Origin: Trichostrongylus colubriformis
Taxonomy: Eukaryota; Nematoda; Chromadorea; Rhabditida; Trichostrongylidae
Length of the DNA stretch: 64,000 nt
NCBI GenBank assembly: GCA_963978905.1
Contig: OZ022258.1
Coordinates: forward strand, 33,665,282 to 33,729,281
Reading direction: 5' to 3'
The notes under the pieces are model-generated. The model saw only the letters and a program-made list of their open reading frames with translations, searched no databases and was not told the origin of the DNA. Positions 47,001 through 59,000 of the stretch are shown here, piece by piece. A program made the translations under genes and the position numbers. Each line of letters begins with the position of its first letter. The stretch's first letter is position 1.

Positions 47001-50000
47001 GAGACGAGTAACAGAGGGATGAGTGGAAGCTGGAGAAGTTCTCGTGATTACTGGAACTGGAGTGGAAGACAATAGCGTCGTAGACTGTTGTGTCGTTGAT
47101 GCCTGTGTCGTAGATGTTTGTGTCGTCGGAGCTCGTGTAGTGGGAGCTTGCGTTGCGGGCGGTTGGGCCGTCGGAGGTTGCGTTGACGAAGCTTGTGTGA
47201 TTGGTGCTTCTGACGGCGGTGATACTGACGTGGGTGTTTGCGTTGTTTTCACAGCAGTGGTCTCGCTTTGCGATTGTGTAGTGGTTGGCAATTCAGTACT
47301 GGGTGCCTTCGACGTCGTTGGAGCAGGGGTGGATGAAGCTTGTGTGGAAGTCACGACTGCATTGGCTGAAGTCACAGAAGCTGTGCTTGCAGCTGACGAT
47401 GTGCTCGTAGAACGCGGAATTATCGTAGTAGGCTCCTCTGCAAAAAAGAAACTGAAAATAGGCAGCCAACAACGGGTTTTGATAAAATTGAAATTTTCAT
47501 GGATTTTCCAGTTGACTCCTATGAAAGTTTGACGAAGGCTCTCGCTCGAGAACACATCCACTATGAACCGCTTTCATTTTAATAATGGAAGTTGAGGTGG
47601 TAATTGGATTGGTGATGGAAAAAGGGACAAATAAAGAGGAGATACATTGTCGTACATACCCCCATGCCTCATTCAGAGGCAGCTGGCGCCACGTTATTCT
47701 CACCACATGCAAGAAGTTTTAGAGCCCGTTTCACAAACACTCGAGCTGCAAAATGGGCACGACCTCTACGAATATGATCCGTTTTTTCTACCCACGGAAG
47801 GTATTGGTCTGCTAATTGTAGACTGATTGATTTGATAGTAGTGTGCCTTCTGGCAGGTAGAGTGGGCGCCGTAAAAGTGTTGAAATCGCGCAGAAATGCA
47901 TTTTTTATCGTTTACTGCTATAGATCGATTGATTATAGTTTTTCATGAAGGTTGTGTATACCTTGGGAATTGTCGTCGGCGTACAAAAAAGTGCGCAAAA
48001 GCGTGGCAACCACGTGGTCTGTGTCTTTGTCGCTTTTCCCTTTCCCTCTGGACCCTTTCCACCTCTATAATCCGGTTCTGTCACCGTACTATCCCACAAC
48101 AGCGAATGTCCCCTTTTTTCTACTTCCTATCGATCCAGCACGTTCGCCATCGCGGATGACAAATTTACCTGAGATTACAGTGAAATGCGACTGAAGAAAA
48201 ATTGACCATAAAAAAATTATTTCATTCAAAAGAGCATTAAGACCGAGTTTCTGCTTTCTCACTGCTAAAGATCCCTTTGTAGGACTGCCTGTAAGAAACT
48301 AGTGCTCGTCTCTCGCTCCGCAAGCTACTACATGATCATTGAGATGACAGAGGAAACCGACAGCTTGCACTGGTGAAAAATCAATCAGTATTGGAGAACA
48401 TTTCGTTCTGCTTTGATGTTATGATCAAGAAAGCCTTTTTTGTACTATAAGGCACCGACTTGGCGCACAAATCGTTCTTCTATGCGCTGCTCGCATCATG
48501 CTGCCTCAAGCGAAAGATGCGTGGCATATGGAGTACGCAAAAATGCAGAGGTTGTTGGAATACCACTTTATCAAGGTTTTAAAACAGTCATTTATCTGTG
48601 CAAACCATTCTGGGCGTTTTTTTTACAGAGTGAGCTCTTGCATGGGTTTCCATTTCCAATTTACGATTTACTCTTGGTTTCTTGAAAAATTTCAGTACTA
48701 ACCTAGACCATCAATGTCGAGGCGTTCCATGTTACGGCCAATTCCAACCGGAGAAAGCGGCACAGGTTCACGTCCCATAGAGTAACCGGCCATTTCTTCT
48801 GAACTAGTTAATTCGGATACAGAAGGAGGGAGAGGGAGCGCATGCTTCGGAGAGGGGTTGTCGTGCTCGGCTTGTGCGGTATCGACAGTGGATAGAATAG
48901 TGGCCTCGGTGGCGCTAGATGTGACAGTTGGTGCACGAGGTGTGATTGACTTCGGCAGAATCTCGACTTTTTTCAGCGGTTTATTGGTCTCTCCATACAA
49001 GTGCGGTGTTCCTACTTTCATTAGCGGGCGACGCTCGTTCTCTGGTGGCGGAGGAGGCAAATTGTTGGGATCGAAAAACTCTATTTCTTCCTCAGCATTA
49101 TGCTCGTCATTACCGGATGTTTTGGTTTCGTCACTATCGGATGTTTTGGTTTCGTGATCAATCGTGTTACCGCTGAGGGAATGATGTGGGACATCCGCAT
49201 CCTTCGTAGGGGGGAGCTCTGAAAGGGTACCACTCGTCGTAGTACTGCCGTCGGCCACAGTGCTGTTCTCGGTGGACGTGGGTGCATTGGTTGCTTCTTC
49301 TGCAGTGGTGGACTCAACATGCGATGCAGTGGTTGTGCTAACAGAAGGGCTATCTGACGTAAAGGCATTGGTGAATATGACTTCACTGTCGGTGATTGCA
49401 GGTGTAGCAATGGAGGAAAGAATAGCAGACAAGTTCACAGATGTGACAACTTCATCGACAGAAGCTAAAAACTCATCAACAGACCCAGTGGGTAACGAAG
49501 TGCTCGATATGGACGGTGGTGCTTCAGTGCTTTTTACAGTGGTAGGCAGGTAGGTCACAGTGGAGACATCGCTCTCTGTTGGCAAGGAGTTGCTGGAATA
49601 AGAGCTCGACGACATATCTGAACTGAAGGTGCTAGAAAAACTATCGGTGACGTTCTCTGTGGTGGACTCAATGCTTGCGGTGGTGGTCTCAGTGAGTATT
49701 GTCTGTGAGGTTTCATCATGGCCTTCGACCTCGGCAGTGGTGGCATCCGTCGTGGAAGGATAAGAAGTTTCTGAAGTTTCTGAGGTTGCTTGGTCCGAAA
49801 CTTCTTCTTGCGTAGTACTGTAGCTAGTCTCTGTGGCTGCTGTGCTACTTGGTAACTCATCTACAATGGCTGTGGTGGTGCTTTCTGTGCGAGGGGTTCG
49901 TGTAGTCGTGGTCGAACTGACTCTTGTTGTTCTGGCTGCTTTGACTGTGGAGCTCTTTTCAGTAGTAGAAGTGGTGCGATGTGCTTCAGTGGTGCGCAGG

Positions 50001-53000
50001 GGCCTAATTGTAATTCTGGACACTCGCTGACCAGTGATTGTTGGTGGACGATCAGTCCATGCCGAATCCTCGTGATCCTCAGAAATTTCCGTGCTTGACG
50101 TGCTCAGTCCCTCCATGTGAATGATAGGGATCTTCGCGATCTTCTTACCATGAATCGCCTGAGGATGAGTGAATCCCTGTTGGGATGGCGATGGTGCATG
50201 GCTGTGCTCGGCTCCGGTCGCCAAGCGAGAATGGAGTTGTACAGCACGCTGCGATGCCTCTTTTGTAGAATCCTCGTCTTCATCGTCGTCATCGGAAATT
50301 ACTCCTGGAAAGCTACGAATAGGCTGAATAACGAGTCGCATTGGATGGTTAGCTCGATCGCTCGGTACTTGATTAGTGTCGGTATCTGTAAGTGTGGTGT
50401 TAAAGTGCTGCATGTGCCTCGGAAAATTGTCATTTAGTGAGTCGCGAAGTGGATTGACCGGATTAAGTGTGTGCGAAGGTCTAGTGCGTGTGTTGTTAGG
50501 TGATGGTGCACGAAGGAATTCAGGATATTCATTAACGGTGATTTGTTCAGAAAGTTCTTGTAGCTTACGTAATCGTTTGTCAGGAACGCGGACGGGTGGC
50601 GCATTTAGGACTGAGCCCTCCTGTTTCAGATACAGCGATTTGTTCATGATGTCCATCAAGCCGTCGGAGGCAAAGCGAGCTCCGTTGACAAGCGGTGCAG
50701 TGTTTTGAAACTCCTTTGAGTGTCGCTGGAAATCCCGGAACATTTTTGGTGGTGGCCCTTCCAGGGCTGAGATTTGTACGTTTCGGGGTACATCCTCGAG
50801 GTCCGGTCGTTGCACACGAACTCCTGGTATTGTTGGTGCATAATAGTCACCATTATAATATATGAATTTGCTGCGATCGATATTTGCGGGGACCTCCTCG
50901 TTGTCATCATCATCAGTGGGGAGGGCCAGTTTTGACGCGCTTGTGCGGAAATGCTTTCTTTCTTCCTGCTTACCGTTGACACTCTCCCATTCCTTCTTTG
51001 TCTCAGCTATGTCCTGTTCTACTGGTGAGACCGATTTCGACCGGGAACTGAACACCAATCGGTTGTTCTCTACTACCCTTCTTGGGAACTCAGTACGCGC
51101 CGGTCCTTCTGCATGGGCCACACTCTGTTCAGCGAAGCGAAGCCTTGGAGACGAATTCTGGGCATCGCTTATCCCAGTTTGGTGGGTAAGGGGCTGATTG
51201 TGATTGGATGGGTTCCGAATCGTGAGTGTAGGTCCATCTCCCCAACTGCGATTGATCTCCTGTTCCAACTGAGTGGCAGCTGATTGTTGTATATGTTGAG
51301 GTGGTATTGGTTCCATCGATTTCATGGCACTTTCTTGGGAAGGTTTTCTTATCTTCGATTCGATTAAGACTCTTCCGGGAGCTTTCACTTCGTTCTGAAC
51401 CATCAGCATGGAAGGTACGGTGTTAACGACCCGCTGAGAAAACTCCTGAGAATTAGTTGGGCGCAGTGATGATTGAGTGGCTGAGGACGCGTGAGGTTGT
51501 GTATCGGCAGTAGCTGGAACGGTATCTTGTTTGGAAAAAGCTGTAGATGGAACGGTGCCTTGTTTGGAAAAAGCTGGAAAGCTGGTCCCTTGACTATGAG
51601 TCGATTGGTGCATTACCACTTCGGGCGTACTGCCCTTGCTAGGCTCGAGCAGCATCTGCTCAGATGTATTCCTCATCGAGCTTGTATCGGGCTGTGCTGG
51701 AATATGCGCCTGAGGTATGGATGGAGCTATGTTTGGTGAAAATGCCTCAGTCTGACGATTTTGTGGGATTGATGATGAGGCAGTGCCAGATTCTGAACGA
51801 GGAACGTTTTTGCCTGGAAAGTTTGTCGATGCAGGAAAGTGGTTAGGGCCAGCTCCGTTGACGGACTGAGCGAAGGGACTTTGCACGGGTGCCTGAGGCG
51901 AACTGAACTGATTTCTTTGTATGGCTGGTTGGAATTGCTGCTCGTTTCTCAAGCCAGAGAAAGTCTGGGGTCCCATTGCCCGTGGTTGCTGACCCTGGAA
52001 CGGAGTCTCGTTCCATGCAGCTCTAGCGAACGGAGATTGCCCTTGGAAAGGCCTGTTCATTGCAAAATGCCTAGTACTCATTCTGCCTAGATGCTGCGAA
52101 TTGTAGGTGAAATAGGTAGGGTCAACAGGTGGAGACAATCCTGCCAGATTGTTATTTTGCTGTGGATTGTAATTGTCTATCGAGTTCATCCTGTAAATAT
52201 GTGGATGGGTAGCCACGGATTGCTGTCGTGGTTGCTGAGAAGTTTCCAGAACATTCGTAGGAGGGAGTTGAACTGGAGACTGATTTTCTCGTAGTGAGAC
52301 GTCGATCTGGTGATTACGTTTTGCGGCATCTGGGACAGCGGTTGAATATTGAATCCTGGCAGGTGGAACAGTGTCCGCGCGTGGCTGAATGTTCTCCCTT
52401 AACGGCTCAAGAGCCTTCACCAGAATGTGCCCGCTTTTGGGAGTATCCTCCAGCCCACCACCTGGTGCGCTGGAGAAAGGCTTGCGAGTTTGAGTTGCGA
52501 AGACTCGTGGAGGCTCCGGGGTGAAACGTTCTTCTACCGTTCGCTGAGCAATTCTCGTCGTTGGACGAGTGACTGCTTCAGGTTGGCTGTGCTGTCTTGT
52601 GACTTGGGTGGTAATTGGCTTCGAAGAGGATCTCCCGGGCTGATCGAAATTCTGTTGTTCTCTCGCCTTTGGAAGATGGGTGGATGCCCTCACGTTAACT
52701 TCTGCACGGTGTTCTTTGCGAACAAAGGCAGTGGTCGAAGATGGCTTTGCAGTGCTAGGCCCCTCGAAATGTTGTTCCTGTTTGATTGCTGTGGCACGAG
52801 TGATGGCACTAGGAACCGATTTCGTAGATTTTTGTTCTCTATGGACAAAGATTGTGATGGGGGGAGGTGGTGAAGTGGACCTCCTGAATTCTTCGATAAC
52901 CTGTTGAGCCGCTATGCGCCGAGTGGTTGCTTCGGTAACTGCAAGTTTGGGTTGCCTTTCGTGGAGAGGAGCTGGTCTTTGTCGAGGTGGAGGTGCTGAC

Positions 53001-56000
53001 CGAGGACTGGCAGTGCTGGGAGATGGCGGCGAGCTTGCGCTACCCAACTCTGGATGCCTATTCAGATCAATGCCCCAAGCTTCATAGGTCTCCGGATAGT
53101 ATGTTGTCGTCGCCAACGATGAATGTATACTGTAATCTGGCACATAATTAGGCAGTGCATGGGCTCGAACGCTGGGAGGCAAATCGAACGGCAATGAGGC
53201 CGCCAAAATCGGACGCCTGGTCTGTGCTGCATGAGTTACAGTTGAGGAGGGAGTGTTATGGTCAGCTTGTTTGTTACGAGAGGTTGTTGGTGTTGGTTCT
53301 GTTGATATTGCTGTTGTTGTTGTTACGATCTTAGCAAGCACTGGTTGAGTTGGGATCAGCGGCACCGGTCGATCTGCTCCCTGTCGAATATTGACGTGTA
53401 CTGGAGCTGGCAGCTTTGGATCCAGATCAGCAGCGATTTCAATGTCATGCACATGCAACGGAGTACTGGGCACCAACAGTACCCGATCTAAAATAAGTCT
53501 TCGGTGAGGCGCAGTAATGAGGTAATTCGTCAAAGCAGCGCCATGCAAAGCGGTATAGGTGCAAAGCGCTATGAAACAGCCAGTAGCTAAGCGTGAATGG
53601 TCGCGATTGGCCGGTGCAAACACCAAGCAAAAGTGAATCATCAACGAAACAGCTGTTAGCACAGATACCTTGACACACACACGTATATACACACATGTAC
53701 GAGGACGATCCGAAAAGGTGAGTGAAAGTGAGGAATGTTTCGTGTGCGAATGAGCGGATGGTGAATCACTTAACGTCTGAAAACCTTACAAACCACCCAA
53801 AACAGAATACTGCAAAGGGTGTCAATCATGAGATTAGGTACTGTAAATGATGGTTGTTATAGAGTGATATTTTAGCTTTTACACCTTTTGCAGAAAAGGA
53901 AGTAAGAGACTTACGTAAGAAACGAGCGCAGTGGATCTCGCATTCGTTCTGAGAGAAGAAGTGATTGCGGTTTCCAGCACAGCCACCATACTTGAACGGA
54001 TGACAGGTGCCGTCTTCAGCGTTGAAGAACCAACGATCCACAAAGTGCCTGCATGGACCAGGTTCCTTAAACATAAGTTTTCTTTGACAGGACCATGACT
54101 GCACGGACAAAGACGTGGCGCGCGTGCGTAAGTTAAATTACAGCCACCGCAGCGTGCGTAAGTTAAATTACAGCCACCCGCACGGCGCAACCGTGGACGA
54201 TAGCTTGCGCTCCAGTGAAGGTCCTATGACGCTGGGCTGACAAGGAAAGGGCGAGCACATCACACACTGGCAGGTTTTGATACATGGTAGGTGAGGGGTG
54301 TGAGCACTTATGACGGATTTCCGCGCGGCCGCGTGCGACGAGTGGGTCGGCGGGTGCAAGTACCAGTGGCTGGGCATGGCAGCCTTCAAGCGAGGCAGGG
54401 TGGTATCCACCCATACCACACACCACGAAGTGCACCAGCAGCGCCTAGCGAATTTGTCTTAATGGCAGATGCACTCCACTACACGTCCTAGGTATGTATA
54501 CTTAAAGGCAGCATCAGGGGAAAGTCGGACGAAAAGTAAAAGAAGTAGTGAATGTGAAAGTCGAGATGCCTAGTAACAGGACAGTGAAGAAACAACGGAA
54601 GCAACTGGCCAAAAGCCGAGAAATAGGACCCCCATTCCACTGTTTATTCTCGAGGCGGACGACCTGTCCGTCAAGAGGCGGGTAGTCTGATCTACAGGGG
54701 GTGCCAAAAAAAGTGATTTTTGTCTTCCGCGTTCAAACCCTCATTAGTCGAACTCCGGCAAATTCTGACCAGGTATTTTCATCCCCAAAGTAAAGAGCAG
54801 ACCTCACTCTATCACTGTTCTCCGTGACGGCCTTCTGCACGAGCAGGAACGGTTGCTTGTTCCGAGTGAACAAGATGTACCACCTCAGCTGGGCAAAATC
54901 CGAATTTTCGTCGCCCTTGTTCACAACCTTGACGAGGTCCATTCACTCTGGGTATCTGAGGGGATTCATACTTGGTGGTGTTCTTGAATATTCCGTTTTT
55001 TTTCCGGGATTTTTTTCCGGGTTCCTTTAGGACCTTAGGGCCTGAGGAAGTCGGGAAACACCAACTGGGTGATCATGGATTTGCATAAGTGCCCCTTGGT
55101 GAGCAATATTTGCTAAGTTTATAAGCGTTACACCGCAGCTACCCGCATTTACAGTAACTTTGTGCGTAAGACAAGATGTAATGTTGCTATACTTATCTAC
55201 ATTATGCTGTGGCAGTCATAATGATGAACAGTCTTCATTTATTTTACCAAATGGGCTAGCGCACACTATTGCGCGTGTAACATCATGGGTGAAAGGGATC
55301 AATCAGTATTACTTTTCCTTACTCAGCACCCATTACCGCCTCACGCTCCGCCCATTGTGGGCCCGTTTTCGCTCATTTAAAGTATCTAACAGTAGTTCAA
55401 GTTAACTTGTACACCGACCATTTCTGCCGTTCTTTTGCGAAATCACGGCTGCGTCGGAACCGAGTTACGAATTTTTATACGTGTATGGACCATGTGTTAT
55501 CTGTGCCATGTTAAATTTGCCCCCATTTACACAGGTTCTTTTCATATAACGTCCAAGCTCCGCCCACCACCACAGATGCTCCGTCTACTCTGCCCAGGCC
55601 TCTTTCATGACTTTCAAAACCTCACCTTAATCCATCTTTCTCCCACGTTTGGGTGGTATTGGAACTCATTAAATATTCAGTTTTTGATCTGAAAACGCTT
55701 CATTCCAGTGCACCCTCCGCCCGCCGTGGGAGGAGCTTAACTTAATCCATATGTGTTCTTCACTTCATGTACCATCTATCCATCTCATACTTGCCCCCAT
55801 CTTCACAGGTTGTTTTTCATGTTATGCCTAATTTTGTGACAAGCCAAGGGACGGAGGGACAGAAAGACGAAGTGTTTTATAATATCTAGTAAGGATTTTC
55901 CTCTGAGTAGGAAATTCCTTTTTTTATTGTCAGACTCTATTTTTGATGCAAAAGATGGCGACGAAAAGAGAATTAGAGAAAAATTGTACAAAAATTTTCT

Positions 56001-59000
56001 CACAACGTGATGTAGCACACCCGAAAAATATACCCTTAGCTCCGAGAAAGCCCCACAATAGTATCGCAAAGGTCATGTAGACTGACCACTGGCTGCATGC
56101 ACTTCTCTTGGAGATGAGCTGACAACGGTGGTGGCAGCAATTGCTTTGAGTCGACTTCTGTCTGCTTTGCCTGCGAAGACTGGACTGTGGCGACGGACTC
56201 TGAACCATTAGAAAATCAAAATGTAGTCTTGTCCGCAGAAGTCAAAGGGAACTGCACCATTGCAGGAATAAAAGAACATCACAGCATTGAAAGACGCGTG
56301 GTAATTCCTTTTTACCTTGACGTTTAGGAATGTGACCACTGCCCGGTGGCGAACCGCGACTAGCTGTCGGTCCGGAGGGAGGTCCAACATGATTAGGTGC
56401 TGAAGGAGGACGAGCGGGACTTTGCACTCCGCGAATCGGCTGGGTCGAAGGAAGTGATGTCGACGGTGCTGGTGGCGATGCATCGTGAACGTCGAATGAC
56501 GTCTGTGGCTGGATGATGGAACCTGACAGCGAAGGACATACGCAGTCCTGGAAAGAAGCGCGCAGTAGTGATATAAGGTCTATTACTAAGTAGCTACAGA
56601 GCTTTTATGACAATCGAGATCGTGATCACACACCTTACAACCTTTCCTGTTGTTGATTACAATACATGGATCCTTACACTTGTCTGCATTGACTTCTGGA
56701 CACTGGTCACCATCTAAACGTTGAAAAGTACTGCACTGATGCATCGTAAGGAGAAAAAAAGTGAAGCAAACGGATGCCAGCCAAATCCGACCTTCCACTT
56801 GTGTAAGATTCAGATTAAAATCATTAGTCCGCCGCTAAAAATGATAGTTTTCTGGCTAAAAATCGTTGCAACTTTGAGCCATAGCCGTTCTTTGACTCGT
56901 GCTCCTTATATTTCGTTTTCAGCTATGTTGGCGGTAGCTTTGCCCTGGTTGTAATTATAGCGCGCGCCGTTCGCTAAAGAGTGCCCACTGGCACTTTCTA
57001 CTCACAGCACAGCATAACTCACAACGGTAATTCGAACTTGATGAAGTTCGGAGCAGTGAAACCACAAAAATTAAGAAGTGTCGCATGACATGAACCAACC
57101 TAATACCTGGAGACAGGTCTCACCCAAACTGATTACCCTTTGAATGGACTCAAGTTTTTGGGGCGTGTAACCTTATGTCAGGATTGTCGCACCGCGTCAT
57201 GTCGCAAGCGAAGCAAGGCGGACGAGCTAAAGGCGCCATGTTGTTGGGTCCCGGAGCGATTACAAGTCAACTGCGTATCGCGTCCCTAGCATTAGCGTGT
57301 AATCGTTCCAAGACCCAACAATCGCGACGCGCATAGCTCTCACACACTGCGTCGCACGCCGCTCGTCGTCGTGCGAAAATCCTTACATAAGGGTACGCAC
57401 CCAAGTTTTTGCAGGGGGTATCTTGAAAAGTTATTTGCCAAAATCGCGTTGCACACATCCAGCGAGCTTTTTGCATGGTAGAAAAGCATGAGGCAAAGAA
57501 GGGAAAAGCTGAACCTGGTGGCGATGGTTGATCTGTGGGTGGACAACTGCAGAAGGGACATCCGTTACGATCGTTGACGATTTGGCAACGAGTCAGATCA
57601 CATTGTGGATTTGGGTTGCACACCTTCTTTATGCAGACATTTCGGCATTCTTGTATAGTGGCAAAGTTGTTGCCATTACCTGCAATGACATTGTAAGGTC
57701 ACGTTCATCGCTTTAGAACACATGCAATACGTACCTCCACAACCTCCGTAAGTGAACTGACGACAGTCGTTTGTTGATTTATCGTAGCCGAATCTCACAA
57801 AGACTCCGCTGCACTCTCCAACTTCGATGTCGTGCTCACAGAGATTGCCAGGAGAAAGAGCAACTGAAAATTATGAGATGATTGACTGATGAACATATCT
57901 TCGTGATGTCAGTCTTATTCTAACTCATCGCAGCTATATTGTATTTGCCTAATAAGGGCGCATGCAAAGTTTTACATGAAAAAGTGAAAGCTCGGCTAAG
58001 ATAAAGCTCTAAATTCTCGGCCGGATGGGAGGAGGGCCTTCCGAAGCCTGTTGCCTTCAATAACTCGCATGCTGTAGCGACCAACAAAATCTGACTAAAT
58101 GTTTCGGTACGCCATACATGGGTCCCTGTTCCTTAGAGCCTACGCATAGGCTTGAGCTCCAAGGTAGTTTCACTACTTCCTTGGCTGCCAATGTCCGCTA
58201 AAAAGCTGTCTTCGATCTTACGGTCGTGTCATAGTTGCAAAAATTAAGGGTAATCTCATAATGGTAGGGAAAGTGTTGAGGGCTTCTTGCTGCTGACAAG
58301 GGACAACTTGAGTATATCACTTCCTGTGTTGGCCATCAACCTTTTTACTATGCTTGGAATAACCTTCACTGGTGCTCAAGTGATTTTCCTGCTCCCTTCC
58401 GCTATGCGGTGGATCAGGTGGTGTCAGCCTCATTTTCTCATTTAGTTTTTGAAACTGTCAAGCGTGAACAATATAGGTACAGGGTGCGGAAAAATATTGA
58501 CCGCTTAACAAAGCCTCATCACACCATGAAACCGTTAAACAATTCATTCATAACATGTCCCGAAAGTTTCTTTCTTTCGGCTTCGACACAACGACGAAAA
58601 CTGGCAGAGAAAGTTTTTGCCGCGGATCGCAGGTGATGACCACCTATACCGTCCCATTATGCCGTACTAGCTGTTTTAAAGATATCGGCAAGGTTAAACA
58701 GGTCCGAACATCAAATGAGAATTGATACTAAAGTCGTGGTTCTTAGTTGTATGAACTGAAGAAAAAACGAAATGAAACAGCCAAAAGCCCGAGAAACGAG
58801 ATTTCTCTCCGCCGCTGACTGCGAAAGGAGGCGGAATCTGTTAGCGAAAGAGGGGGGAGTTGTCAAAACAAGTGGCTGCTGCTGAAAAATACGGCTCTTA
58901 TAAAGCCCGAGTGCGCTCTTTTTATCGGATTCCCCACATATAGCCATCTCGCATCAGTAGCTTTCACTTTGTTGACTCGCCTAAGGAAATCTCAATTCCC

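Noticed and set aside
47023..47532. 169-residue plus-strand frame rich in Val and Cys
   Set aside because: It is the antisense of the Thr-rich mucin repeats; the composition is a by-product of the repeat codons.
46884..47561. Reading the 225-residue minus-strand frame as a separate mucin gene
   Set aside because: An acceptor at 47438 and a donor at 46888 place it in phase within the Kunitz gene, and the ATG upstream lies in intron sequence.
48698..53692. Start codon at 53692 as the true start of a separate 1,664-residue protein
   Set aside because: A clear acceptor at 53488 joins the frame in phase to Kunitz 4, and the upstream 68 codons look like intron sequence.
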